Source of the DNA: Phytophthora sp. 'mugwort' | Lineage: Eukaryota > Oomycota > Peronosporomycetes > Peronosporales > Peronosporaceae | NCBI GenBank assembly: GCA_033558025.1 | Contig: JAUCEF010000018.1 | Span: forward strand, 4,588,001-4,652,000 | Length of the DNA stretch: 64,000 nt | Direction of reading: 5' to 3' | In this document: piece after piece, positions 1-10,363 of the stretch | Layout of the letters: the number at the start of each line of letters is the position of its first letter | Numbering within the stretch: position 1 is the first letter of the stretch | Position numbers and translations under genes: made by a program | The notes under the pieces: generated by a model | The model's database searches: none | Told to the model about the DNA's origin: nothing | The model's input: only the letters and a program-made list of their open reading frames with translations

Positions 1-2640
1 TAATGACATGCCTGAAATCTCCGTCAATGATGAGAACGAAGAAATGAAGGAGTCACACGAATATGAAATTGGGATAGAGAAATCGAATAGGATGCCAATA
101 AACCCAGCTTCCCCGGAGAAGGCTAGTGGTAACCAAGTGGAGTCTCAAGAAGTTGTTCAGTTGGATGATCAATTGAATTCTGATCTCGACGAAGAGATGT
201 AAGAAAAAGGTCCAGCAATTCCCAGTGTGATCCCAGAAGAATCAACTGAGAACAATACCCGACGTTCGCGAGACCAATGGACCTCACGAGCAAGAAGATG
301 CGGATTTGGAAGGCTCCGTTAGTGAAGAAGAACCTGAACAAGAGCCTAAGCCATCCGACCCTTTATCTAATGAGCAGTCTACACCAGGTGAAGATGGACG
401 AATGAAGATAAAGAAAATCTAGAAGGAAACGTTAATGATGCCGATGATTGGACGCGCTGCCCTCCATGGAACAAACTGGACATAGAGGAAGCATACACGA
501 GGACGGCCTACAAGACAATCATCAGGGAAAGAAAATCTGAGTGTAACGTTAGTTTGTCTGAGAATACCTCAGCAGAGCAAGAAATGACAGCAATGGATGA
601 TGGAAATGAAATGGACGTATGTATGATACCCGAGAGACTAACGGATGCAGAGCAATCATCGGTCGAAGCCGAACTGGAGGATGTACAAAAACTGAAACGT
701 CAATGCAACCTTGCAGGACAACCCCACAGAATGACACTCCGCAGTGAAGCTGAGCGTCGATCTCGTAGAAGACTCGAGGATTTTCAAGTATATGCTAGCT
801 TCTGCAAACGAGAATCTACGACCAACTCTGACATGATAGCCGATAGAAAGTGACACATCAAGGATGTGAAAATGACACGAAGCAATGCGTTCACCCCAGC
901 ATGAAGAATGGCTGGAGGGTATGCGTCGAGAAGTGGATACTAGTTCGAAAAAGATGTGTTCGAGCTGATCGATAAAACGGGGATGCCGAAGCAGGCGAAC
1001 CTGCTAAATACCATGTGGAGATTTCAAGCCAAGATAGGTTCGGAAGGTTTTGTGTACAGATCGCGCCCACGTTTGGTAGGACGTGGATACTTCCAGAAGT
1101 TTGGAGTGGACTATGATTTGACGTTTTCACCAGTAGCTCGCATGGTAACATTCCGAGTAGTAGCAGCAATGGCTACTAAGTTAGGTATAACCCTTTACCA
1201 GGGAGACATCGACACTGCATACCTGGATGCAGACCTGAAAATCTAGCAATACGTGCGAAGTATTCCAGGATTTCCCTGTCCAGAAGGCTAAGCCTACCGG
1301 TAAATCAAACGCTTTATTGTTTACACCAGTATGACGCTAAATGGCTTCAAGAAGTGGATAAGTTCTCAAATCCAAAGGCTATCACAGCACGGAAAATGAA
1401 CCTTGTCTGTATGTCTCTACAAGAATGGCATCCTGGCGCTAATCCCGTTGTATGTAGATGACATAGTACTTGCCACAAATTCAGTGGACTACAAGACCCC
1501 ATTGTTTGCTGCTTTTGATAAGAAGTATGGCTTTAAAGAGTGCTGTGGGTATTGCTCATGAATTCCTCGGTGTGCAAATGGAACAAATGAACAAGGTATT
1601 TGGATTCATCAGGAGAAATATTGCAAGGAAGTCATTGAGCGTTTTGGATTTGATGGAGCACATGGTAGCGCAACTCCTATGGAAACAAAAGCAAGATACA
1701 AACCCAACACTAACGGTGAAAAAGAGGAAACAATTGCTTTCGATTATCGAGCTGCGATAGGATCATTGATGTACCTCGCTACAGCACCCGACCTGATATT
1801 GCTTTCTCGGTTGGATATTTGAGTCGCTTCGTTAGCAATCCAACGAAGAAGCACTGCGAGGCAGTAAAATGTATTTCCGCTATCTAGTGGCTACTGGCAG
1901 AAAGGGAATCTTGTATTCCGCAAGTAGTGAAGGAGCCAACAAGATAGTAGTCAGCGGACATTGTGATGCGGATTGGGGTATTGGCCCAGAGACCCGCAAG
2001 AGCATCACTGGATATGTTTTAACCATTGCTGGAGGAGCGGTGGCATGGGCCGCCAGATGACAGACTGTTATGGCACAGCCTACTGCAGAAGTAGAATACG
2101 TCGCGGTATGTGAGGCCACAAAAGAAGACCGAGGAATAGTTAACATGTTGAATGAAGTTCTCAACGTGATCGGCGTGAAGACACAGTTTACTTTAGATGT
2201 GGACAATAGCGTGGCTATTGCTCTTGCAAAGGCTCCCACCTACAATCGCAAGACGCGTCACATTGAGATTCGTTGGTACTACGTGCGTGAACAAGTGAAC
2301 CAAGGTCTGACGGAAATCCACAAGGTCGAAGGATGCACGAACCCCGTGGACGTGTTTAATAAACCGCTGCCAAAGAGCAGCCTCGTCCAATATTACCAGC
2401 AGATCGGCATGATTAGCGAGATGCCGCCGCCACTAGCAATTAAATGCTCGGGCGCAAGCGTCAGAGGGGCGTGTTACGATACAGCTCTGGTCGCCACCGT
2501 TAGGACGAGAACCACCGTTAGGGCAAGACGCTTCCAGAGTGTTCGACAGCATGTCGTCCCAGACGAGGGACGAGGCCAAGGAATATTTCAAGTTGAAAAC
2601 GCCAGTAGGCATCGACGGCCACGTCGCTCTCAGTGAGTTT
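1..2640 (+). mobile_element. Degraded Ty1/copia LTR retrotransposon (pol remnant)
   Basis: Copia-type pol fragments lie in order but in several frames. Positions 8-853 encode acidic, low-complexity pieces typical of the linker before reverse transcriptase. Positions 956-1246 carry a reverse transcriptase N-terminal block with the KARLVGRGYFQ-like and D-x-x-TFSPVA-type motifs, followed by GDIDTAYL. The catalytic YVDD box is visible at 1451-1462. Positions 1869-2390 hold the RNase H region, with the GHCDADW, TAEVEY and KTRHIEIRWYYVRE motifs. In-frame stops and frameshifts (for example the stop after AWAAR at about 2058) separate the blocks, so the element cannot encode a functional polyprotein. 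Integrase and gag would lie left of the window or are lost. Confidence 0.88.
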
Positions 2641-2830
2641 TGCGTATGAACAGACTCAGTCTCGAATACGACAGCTAGGAGAGAAGCAGTCTCAGGACAA
2701 GGGCGAGCTGAGCAACTAAGTAGGAATAGGAAGTCGGTGTTTTACTTTACACAGCTCCTTGTCTTGTACTCTGCTCAAGCGTTGCGTCGCGGAACTGAGA
2801 TCGGAATACACGCCACTTATTTCTAAAGAA
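2471..2830 (+). repeat. Possible 3' LTR of the copia element
   Basis: Directly after the RNase H region a purine-rich stretch (cagaggggcg) is followed by TGTTACGATAC, the usual place and start for a copia 3' LTR. The right end is not defined because no partner LTR lies in the window and no clear CA end with target duplication could be fixed. Confidence 0.35.
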
Positions 2831-3248
2831 TTTTTCTTTTTTTAAGCGCTGAAGGCTTGAACATTACCCCTTCAATACGAAAAGCCTGTAGCAACGGCAA
2901 TCGATGCTGCGCCAAAATTTAACGGAATAGGAATGGTACAAGGTACAACTAAATAAATATTCATTGAGTAGCCTAATTTTCTGCATAAAGTTTAGTAGAA
3001 CTCTAAAGTGTACGACTAACAAAAACATGCTTCTTGAGCACAAAAAAACAGAAAGACACAATACTTAATTGTACCTGATTTAGTAAATGACACAGATCCT
3101 CCTTGTATTTCTTTATTATGCGCTTATAAAATGCTGGGTTTGAGTTCTAACGTTAGTGTGAATTGGGTAATTACAAAAACGAACCTGTTCGAAATGTGAC
3201 TCTCAAATTAACCTGTTTTTTTTATGGACTTCCCTTTACGACTGGTCA
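2831..3248. other. Intergenic, no gene seen
   Basis: This AT-rich stretch of about 420 bases lies between the copia remains and the start of the PH-domain gene. Only short shadow frames are present. It must hold the promoter of the downstream gene, but no clear core element could be picked out. Confidence 0.6.
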
Positions 3249-5831
3249 ATGACCATGGCAGCGTCGTTAAGCGGCATGAATCTGGTGCCGCTGTGTACGA
3301 GCTCGGGCGGCTCCGACGAGCGCGGTATCCACCTCCGTGATGAAGGTGTCGATGTGCTGCATGGGGCGAAGCTTTCAGCGAGGAAGGTGGCGCTCGTGGG
3401 CGTAATTTACGTGCCGGAAGACAACAAGGACAGTGCATCAGCTGGGCGTGGCCTGTTCCTGAGCTCCAGCGCCGTCTCCGTGCCCGAACAGGATGCCAGC
3501 ATGCTGATGCTCGTGCTGCGAGGTGTCTCGCTGGCTGAGGAGCCATACTGGGGTTCGCTGCTGCTCGTGCTGAGTTCGCATGTGGTTGTCGCCAAGACCG
3601 GACCCATCACCGGCGTCAGTTTCCAGGCCGCGCTGCCATTCCTGGCGGACTTTGCGCAGCTGCAAGTGATCGAGGGGGCAGATGACGCAGACAAGAACTC
3701 GATGTTGCTGACGGAACTGGCGCCGCGCTTCACGTGGGGTGCGGTGGACCTCAAGATTAAGGACATGAATGGTTGTGACTCGGCCACGACCTACTTCGAA
3801 GAGCAGCTGGCCGCGGGATCGATGGACGTGCAGCTGCTGCTGAGTGCTCTGGTGCCTACGAGAGACTGCGTGTTGCTTAAATCCAACTCGTTCCAGGGAA
3901 CCGAGGATCCACACACGTCGCCGAAGCTGCTGACGCATGTGGCTGACCGACTGGAGTGCAAATCTTTTTTTGGTCGTTATCTCAACGGCGCTCTGTTGGC
4001 GCGACTAATCAGATCGCTGACACATGTTATGGCAGCTCCAGATGGAGCGCCGGTGGTGCTGCAACGCGTGGTGACGAATGTACTCGCTGCACACTGGCAA
4101 GAACTGGTGCAACGCGCTTTTAAGGCGTATTGTGACCTGATGCACGCGAGGTTGGCAGTGTACGAGCGAGCTGCTATTACCTCAGAATACCTTCTGGATA
4201 TTACAGAGCGAAAGCTAAAGGCAAATGCATCGCAGAACAACCAACATGCTGCTGTCGTGGACGCCGGACAGGGAAATTTTTCCGTTTTCGACGAGTTTGG
4301 CAATTTGAAGAAGCAACAGGTTTCTGGAGAAGAGGGTATGGATACGTCTACGACCGCAGTGCCACTGAACACGGGGCTGTTCAGCTTCCTGAAAAACAGA
4401 GCTGGTCGTGCTTTAAGTAAGCAACTCTCGCGGTTCCCAACGAACCGGTGGAGTACCTCAATCCGAGCAGGAAGGCGGACAACACAGCAAACTGATAGTG
4501 GAGGACTTGGTGGTATCTTGGAGAATGCCGATGCAGCGGAAGCTGAATTACAGGAAGAAGCACTTGCAGCACATGCGCCTGATCGGCTGCTGGCACGATG
4601 CACCGCAAGTATCACACACTACTCGGTGCCCATGGAATACCTGAACACACCTAGCGAGCCGATGCCCGTCAATTGTGCAGTAATGGACACAGTGCATGCT
4701 GAAGGGTTGGCGGAGGTGAACGCGTTGTTGAAGCCGTTCCTCGTGGATCTGCGCGGTCCACCTCCATCAATCCCAGAGCTTGCTTGCTCGCTGAATTTCC
4801 ATGTTGGAAATAAAAACCTGCGGGCAAAACTGGGGCGCGTGAGAAGGCGATTCGAGCGTGCGAATGAAGTTTCATCAGCAATTTTTTGTGGAGAACTTCT
4901 ACGTTACTTGCACTCAGTGGTACTCCGCAAGAACGAGACGGATACGGAGGCTCAGCAACAACAGCAACTGCGAGGTCGTGCTGTTTCCTCCATTATGCTA
5001 GTCGACAATAAGAGAGGAAATGCTCCTGTTGCGCTTACACGAGTGCCACTGGAGTTGCTGACCTATAAGAACAATTTAGAGGCGATGGTGTCACAGTACA
5101 ACTTCGTTGCGCGTGGTCCTCAGGCTGCTACCGTGCTGGCAGGATTTTTAAGTGGACCTGTTCGCAGTCAACTTGAATATCTGACGCAGCAAGAGTATGA
5201 CCGCTTTTCGGCTGCCTGTGACGAGAAGGAGCGTCGCATTGCAGAGTTGGAGGAGTCGCTTGAAGAGAAGGAACGCCAAGTACAGCACATCACGAAGGCG
5301 AACGCGGAGTGGGGTCGCCAAGAACACGAGGCTGTTGAAGAGATCGAACAGACTCATGCGGAGCAGGTGAGCTCATTGCAGGGTGCAATTCGGAGCACTG
5401 AGACTCAGATTGAAAGCGCGTTAGCCGAGCAACAAGCTTTGTACCAGAGTACGATGCAAGCCACGAGACGCACTATTGACACAGTGGACAAAGTGGCTGA
5501 TAAAGGTCGTGTGGTGTCTGGCTACCTGGAGCGCTACGAGAAAGGGCACGTTTTCTCGTCACGGTGGCGTCAATATTTCTATGTGCTGAAGCAAGCAATG
5601 CTCACGTGCTACAAGTCGAAGAGCGAGTATGAGGAACGCGGACCTCCGTTCGAGCGCCCTATTAGTATCAGTGGTTACAGTGTTGTACGGAGCCGAACCG
5701 ATGAACTTAAGATCAAGTTGGTCCCACCTGAAGCGGGTCATCGAATGCTCCGCTTTCGCGCACCTGCCAGCGTTGGCCGTGAACCGTGGATGAAGCGGTT
5801 TACTGAGGCCACACAGTATACCAGCCAATAA
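3249..5831 (+). CDS. Coiled-coil and PH-domain protein, GBP-like body without a visible P-loop
   Basis: A single uninterrupted frame of 860 residues. The C-terminus (about 753-855) reads as a pleckstrin homology domain: GYLERYEKG, then SRWRQYFYVL, basic strands, and a final helix with the expected W (EPWMKRF). Before it, residues about 650-735 are a charged coiled coil rich in Glu, Arg and Lys. The N-terminal half and the helical middle recall guanylate-binding proteins only loosely, and no GxxxxGKS P-loop is visible, so GTPase activity cannot be assumed. A role binding membrane phosphoinositides through the PH domain is likely by family. The first of two near-adjacent ATGs (MTM) was taken as the start. 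The coding GC content is high compared with the flanking AT-rich DNA. Confidence 0.85.
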   Translation: MTMAASLSGMNLVPLCTSSGGSDERGIHLRDEGVDVLHGAKLSARKVALVGVIYVPEDNKDSASAGRGLFLSSSAVSVPEQDASMLMLVLRGVSLAEEPYWGSLLLVLSSHVVVAKTGPITGVSFQAALPFLADFAQLQVIEGADDADKNSMLLTELAPRFTWGAVDLKIKDMNGCDSATTYFEEQLAAGSMDVQLLLSALVPTRDCVLLKSNSFQGTEDPHTSPKLLTHVADRLECKSFFGRYLNGALLARLIRSLTHVMAAPDGAPVVLQRVVTNVLAAHWQELVQRAFKAYCDLMHARLAVYERAAITSEYLLDITERKLKANASQNNQHAAVVDAGQGNFSVFDEFGNLKKQQVSGEEGMDTSTTAVPLNTGLFSFLKNRAGRALSKQLSRFPTNRWSTSIRAGRRTTQQTDSGGLGGILENADAAEAELQEEALAAHAPDRLLARCTASITHYSVPMEYLNTPSEPMPVNCAVMDTVHAEGLAEVNALLKPFLVDLRGPPPSIPELACSLNFHVGNKNLRAKLGRVRRRFERANEVSSAIFCGELLRYLHSVVLRKNETDTEAQQQQQLRGRAVSSIMLVDNKRGNAPVALTRVPLELLTYKNNLEAMVSQYNFVARGPQAATVLAGFLSGPVRSQLEYLTQQEYDRFSAACDEKERRIAELEESLEEKERQVQHITKANAEWGRQEHEAVEEIEQTHAEQVSSLQGAIRSTETQIESALAEQQALYQSTMQATRRTIDTVDKVADKGRVVSGYLERYEKGHVFSSRWRQYFYVLKQAMLTCYKSKSEYEERGPPFERPISISGYSVVRSRTDELKIKLVPPEAGHRMLRFRAPASVGREPWMKRFTEATQYTSQ

Positions 5832-5937
5832 GCGCTACGTGTATACATGTCGAGCGCAGTATAAGGAAAAAGTGTTTATTGCTGTTTGATACGCTTCCGC
5901 TGGAAAAAAACGAAAGTATTTTGTGTAGTGGACTGTT

Positions 5938-7076
5938 TTATATGAGTCGTACCGGTTTGCCAAGCGAAGCAAGGAAGTCATCAGTCTCTTGAGTATCCTT
6001 TCCGCGACGTCCAGTCGGCGTATTGAAGCCTGGTTTGCCATTAAACGAAAAGCGGGAACGCGCAGGTCCCTCAAAGAAAAAATCGTGCACAAGGGCCTGC
6101 CCACAGAGAACACCGCGAGTTAGTAAATAAAACACTATGTGGGAATCTATACATTCAACTACGTTACCTGTCGAGCCGACAGTCTTTTGCTCGGGTCGAG
6201 CACGAGCAACTTGGACAACAGATCCACGGCAGAAGCTTCAGCATCTGGAAAGAGCTTGCCGAGAGGTATGGGCTCGTACGAAGGAAAAGACACCTTGTTA
6301 AAGTCGGGTAATTCACACACACACGGCCACTGCTTCTCGATGTCGCCTAGCACCTGGATGACTCGGAAGATCTGGTCCAGATCGTGCTGTCCTGCAAATA
6401 AAGGGGTGGGTCGCAGCAACTCGGCGAATATGGTGCCCACAGCCCACACATCAACGGCTGTATCGTAATGTCTCGCGCCGAATAGCAACTCCGGTGCACG
6501 GTACCAGCGTGTGGCCACTTGGTGAGAGTATGAGCGTCCTTGCTGCCCCAAGAAAACGGTGGCGAGACCGAAATCACCGAGTTTCAGCACCCCATCAGCG
6601 CTTAAGAGCAAGTTCCCCGGCTTCAGGTCTCGATGTAGAATATTGTGCTCATGACAATAGGCGACACCATGCAGCAGCATTCGCAGAAGGCCACGAGTGT
6701 CGGCAGGATGCAGAGGTTCTTCTCGGTTCCGGACAATAGCGAGGAGGTCGGAGGGCATGTACTCGAGCACCAGAGCAATGTAGTTACCGTCGGGCACCAC
6801 ATCCAGCAACTTAACGATCTACAGCAATATAGGCCGTTAGTCACACCGCGGAGTTACCCTAGACATTCATTCACATACATTAGGATGCTGGAGTTGGCGC
6901 ATGGCCTCAATTTCCTGGAACTGCGCCGCCGGCACGACAGAAAGCTGACCATCATCATTCACTCGTAGTCGTTTGATGGCTCGAATCTCACCAGACTCCA
7001 AGTCCTTAGCGCGATGCACTTCTCCAAAGGCCCCATTGCCGATCTTCTCCAGCAGCTCGTAGCGACCCGCGAACAT
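5938..7076 (-). CDS. CDK20/CCRK-like cyclin-dependent protein kinase
   Basis: Three exons, 7076-6879, 6818-6168 and 6096-5938, join in frame to 335 residues, close to the 346 of animal CDK20. The glycine loop GNGAFG (13-18), the ATP lysine in RAIKRL (K35), HRDLKPGN (D130), DFG (D148), and VATRWYRAPE are all present. The tail ALVHDFFFEGP matches the CDK20 signature ALLHQYFF, and the block DFNKVSFPSYEPIPL matches the CDK20 DYNKISF block. Both introns are phase 0 (GTATGT donor; GTAACG donor). CDK20 regulates cilium length and Hedgehog-type signalling in animals, and a flagellar role is inferred here. The position of the activation-loop threonine (TH in animals) is Ser (SYSHQVATRW). A general CDK function is the alternative. 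Confidence 0.9.
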
Positions 7077-7388
7077 CTTAAAAGTGCGACCTGTGGCGAT
7101 TAAAGTCTTGAGACGCGGGTTTAAAACGATGAAGTAAACACTTTTAACTTTGAGAAAGCACAGGCGACCTCAATTGATCACTCTTGCGTGCCAGGAGGCT
7201 GCAGCTTAAATGACGCCTCTGCTAGAAAGTGAAGGAGAAAAAAAATACAATGGGCAAAGGCGACGAGCGCTCTCTGGGGGGGGTTCTTGACGTTGTCAAG
7301 CAACTCCTACAGCTCGCTCACTACCACGAGCCATAGCTCCCGTCATCGTGTGTCCAGACACTTTGCCGACCTGTCTGTGACTCGCTGC
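7077..7388. promoter_or_regulatory. Intergenic region upstream of the CDK20-like gene
   Basis: These 312 bases lie between the CDC50 stop (7389, minus strand) and the kinase start. They must contain the kinase promoter and the CDC50 3' end. A G8 run occurs near 7277. No distinct promoter motif could be assigned. Confidence 0.45.
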
Positions 7389-8822
7389 TTAGTGGTTGTT
7401 CTTCCACACGAGGTATCGCGTGTCGCCCAGCTTTCGCGGACTCAGTTTGTGCTTGGCAAAGAACAGAATGGCTAGCACCATGCAGAGCGCACCCACAATG
7501 ATGTACGCGATGCCGAGGAACGGGTTTCGGCCACCGAACCATGACGTCGTCGAAATCACAATCGACTTCTTGCCCTCAAACGTGCTCACCACGAAGTCTG
7601 GTGGAAACAAAGAATACAACAAAATAGCGAGTTAGTTACAGGAACTACCACAACAACAACAAATCACGCTGCAGAACTTACTGCTGGAGACGAGGAACTC
7701 GAGTTCCGTGCCCTCTGCCAAATCTGTGTCAATGCGGCCGTAGAGCTTGCGGAAGCTTGGCAGACCGGCCGTGCGCATCCAGACAATAAAGTGCTCGTTC
7801 TGCACACCATAGGCAGGCGCAGCCGTCGTCCATGCCGTCTTGTTAGCAATCGCCTCCTGGCCCTCGTACATGGGAATAATGTAACGGTAGCGCGGGTTCT
7901 GCCAGAGCAGCATTGTGTTGTCCGGGTCCGAGATATCTGACAGGTCAATGTTTTTAAACTTTGTCTCGACATCCGACTTCCAGGCGATTCCGGTCTGGTC
8001 CACAAGATTCACAAGCGTCTTGCCGTTGTACGGGTCGTCCTGGTAGTACGTCGTGCCATCAGTAACGAGCTTGTTGACCCAGAAAATGTCGTTGAACAGA
8101 CTGTTAGCGATCAGACCACACGGCATCAGCGTGTAGTCGGTCCCATTGCCACCAATCGCATCCTCCTCCGTCGAGTTATACTTGTAAGTGCCCGTGCCTG
8201 TCGTCGTGAGTGGCGAGCAGTCGCTGGTGCTGGCTGTGGCATCTCCGCGGAGCTGTGCGTCGCTGCGGCTCTGCACGTAACGACGGTGGTTCTGGTAAAA
8301 GTTGTCGAGCTGGTAGTACAAGTATACGGGCGCCTTCATCTCCTTCTCGATCTTAAACGTAATCCTACAGCCATGTTCCTCCACATCGAACGCGTCGCCC
8401 TCGTCCTCCTCGCTCAAGTAGCAGCCGCTGCCCATGTCCACGATGTTAGATGACGACGTCATGCCGTCTCCGTCATACTGGATCGAGTACTCCACCACCT
8501 ACAGCATGCATTCACACATTAAATCAATACTCCCGTCACGCGCAGTAATGACACACAGATTGAAGATGGTGACCGTAGCGTACATTGTCCGACTCGGTGT
8601 GGAGCACGATACCGATGGGGATGAAGATGAGGCCCACGACGGCAAAGGTGCCAATAACCCAGTTGGGGGTGAGAATGGGCTGCCAGGCCTTGAGCTTCTG
8701 CTGCTTAAACGGCGTGTCTTTAAGCTCGACAAACACAAGGCGACAGTGTTAATGGGACAGGTGGATGAGAGGGCGCCTGGCTGCAGAAACGCACCCTCAG
8801 GTTTCCTCGACTTCTCGTCCAT
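7389..8822 (-). CDS. CDC50/LEM3 family P4-ATPase (phospholipid flippase) beta subunit
   Basis: Four exons, 8822-8795, 8717-8584, 8498-7682 and 7597-7389, join in frame to 395 residues. After a short cytosolic tail comes the family motif DTPFKQQKLKAWQPILTP, then TM1 (about 29-49), a large lumenal domain with paired cysteines and the NFYQNHRRYVQSR block, and TM2 (about 352-374), ending in a short basic cytosolic tail. This topology is diagnostic for CDC50 proteins, which escort P4-ATPases from the ER and are needed for phospholipid flipping. Intron 1 uses a GTGCGT donor. Choosing the acceptor after TTAAAG restores the family motif exactly. The partner ATPase is not in the window. Confidence 0.93.
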
Positions 8823-9186
8823 GGTTGCGATGTCTCGCTCCAGGGTCTGCTTGCGGTGAAGCTGCCTTCCTCCTATAGCGCAGGCAGGCGTGTTGGGGTA
8901 GCACCGGCTTCCTCACGATGCGATGCCGATAACAATAGACGGCGGGGGTTTCGCCCTTGTGATTGTCCCTACGCATCAGAAGCCAAGGGCTTCCCACAGT
9001 ATCCAGTCTGGCTCGAACAGCGGACAATAATTGGTCGAAAAGAACTGATTATCGCACCAGTATTGGCTGATATTTTGAGCGTCGTAATCGACCCTACCCT
9101 AATGATAGCACATATAGTGTGGGCCACACGCAATTCAGATCAGCCCTGCATTGGTCCGCCTGCTGCGGATATATTGGTCAGCGGTC
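8823..9186. promoter_or_regulatory. Divergent promoter region, CDC50 (-) / RNA-binding protein (+)
   Basis: These 364 bases separate two head-to-head starts. Two ATTGG boxes (CCAAT on the opposite strand) lie at 9150-9154 and 9173-9177, the latter 10 bases before the RNA-binding protein ATG. Shared regulation is plausible but not shown. Confidence 0.5.
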
Positions 9187-10093
9187 ATGAGCTATCGAGA
9201 ACGCGACGACCGCCGTGGCGGCGGTGATCGGGACCGCTACGAGGGCTCCTCGTCCGGAAGATACGGAGGCGGTCGCAGTAGAGACAGGTCCCGTGACCGG
9301 CCGCGTGAAAGAGAGTCGTACCGGCGTGACGGACGCGACGGTGCCAGTGATCGGTCTCGGGACAGGGGACGCTCAGATAGGGACGCACCTCGCCGAAGCG
9401 AGCCCAGTAGTGGCGGCGGCAGCAGCCGAGACCGAGAGCGTGACGAAGAGGATACGTCAGAGCAGCAGGACGAGGCCCAACCCAAAGCGACGGGTGCGTG
9501 GGACCCCGCGAAAGAGGCGGTGGCCGACCCCACGTGGGCGCGCATCTACATCTCGAATCTGCCCACGGACATCACGAGCGACGAGCTGCAAGAAATGTTT
9601 GGTGCCATTGGTGTCGTCGCACGCGAGAAACAGAAGCGCGGCTACAAGGACCAATGGCCCTTTAAGATCAAGATCTACACGGACGCGAGCGGCCAGCCAA
9701 AGGGCGACGCCGTGCTCACGTTCGAGGACTCGAATGCTGCCCGTACGGCGCCGGATTTCTTCAACGGTAAGTTGCTGCAGTTGCAGATAAGTGTAGCATG
9801 TTGCCAACTATAGATTGACGTGTGGACACTGCTGTTGTTAATGTGCAGGCACGGATATCCGAGGCAAGACCATCAAGGTGGAGCTCGCGGGCAAGCCCGA
9901 GCCTCCTGTGGGAGGCTGGCACGGCGGAGGTGGCGGTGGAGGCGGAGGCGGTCGTCGCGGTGGACGTTATGGAGGAGGGGGCGATAGATACGGCGGTGGC
10001 GGCGGTCGCGGCGGCGGCTACAGTCGATACGGCGGCGGGGGCGGAGACCGCGACTTCCGAGACCGACCTGACCGCCGCTCACGCCCGTACTGA
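9187..10093 (+). CDS. FUS/TAF15/EWS-type RNA-binding protein (RS-like, RRM, RGG/GGY tail)
   Basis: Exons 9187-9766 and 9849-10093 (GTAAGT donor, phase 1) give 274 residues. Residues 1-105 are a low-complexity Arg/Asp/Ser/Gly region with many RD and SRD dipeptides. Residues about 118-205 are an RRM with IYISNLP (RNP2-like) and the KIKIYTD block plus GQPKGDAVLTF, which is specific to the FUS/TAF15/cabeza branch. The last 70 residues are glycine-rich with GGGG, RGG and RYGGGG repeats. Such proteins bind nascent RNA in the nucleus, take part in transcription and splicing, and tend to phase separate. No RanBP2 zinc finger is visible, unlike animal FUS. The ATG at 9187 was chosen over the in-frame 9151 because the RS-like region begins there. 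Confidence 0.9.
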
Positions 10094-10248
10094 AAGTAGC
10101 AGCCCACACGTGCGTGTTGATTAGGTGCCTCTAGTGTAACAGTGTCCACAGGCTTAAACAGACACCGACATAGCACCAAGTGTAAACGTCCTTGCGTCTG
10201 CCCAACGGGACAGTTTTAGCCGACCGCAGTTTCCAGCCAACAACTCTT

Positions 10249-10290
10249 TTCGATTGGTGAAAACCTGGCGTTTTAGCCAATCCGTCATGA
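10249..10290 (+). promoter_or_regulatory. CCAAT-type boxes upstream of the PI4K gene
   Basis: ATTGG at 10253-10257 and CCAAT at 10277-10281 lie about 85-110 bases before the PI4K start, in opposite orientations. Similar boxes occur before the RNA-binding protein gene. A motif match alone is weak evidence. Confidence 0.35.
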
Positions 10291-10363
10291 GAAACTCAAC
10301 TCAGTCTTCTTTTCCGACGCTGGGATATCCCAATCCCTCTGATCCTCGTCGGACGCGCGCGTC

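Noticed and set aside
3407..3938. Long minus-strand frames inside the PH-domain gene
   Set aside because: They are shadows of the 860-residue plus-strand frame and show no domain.
9215..9790. A 191-residue alternative frame over the RNA-binding protein
   Set aside because: It is an Arg/Ser/Thr-rich shadow in the wrong frame. The RRM is in the frame starting at 9187.
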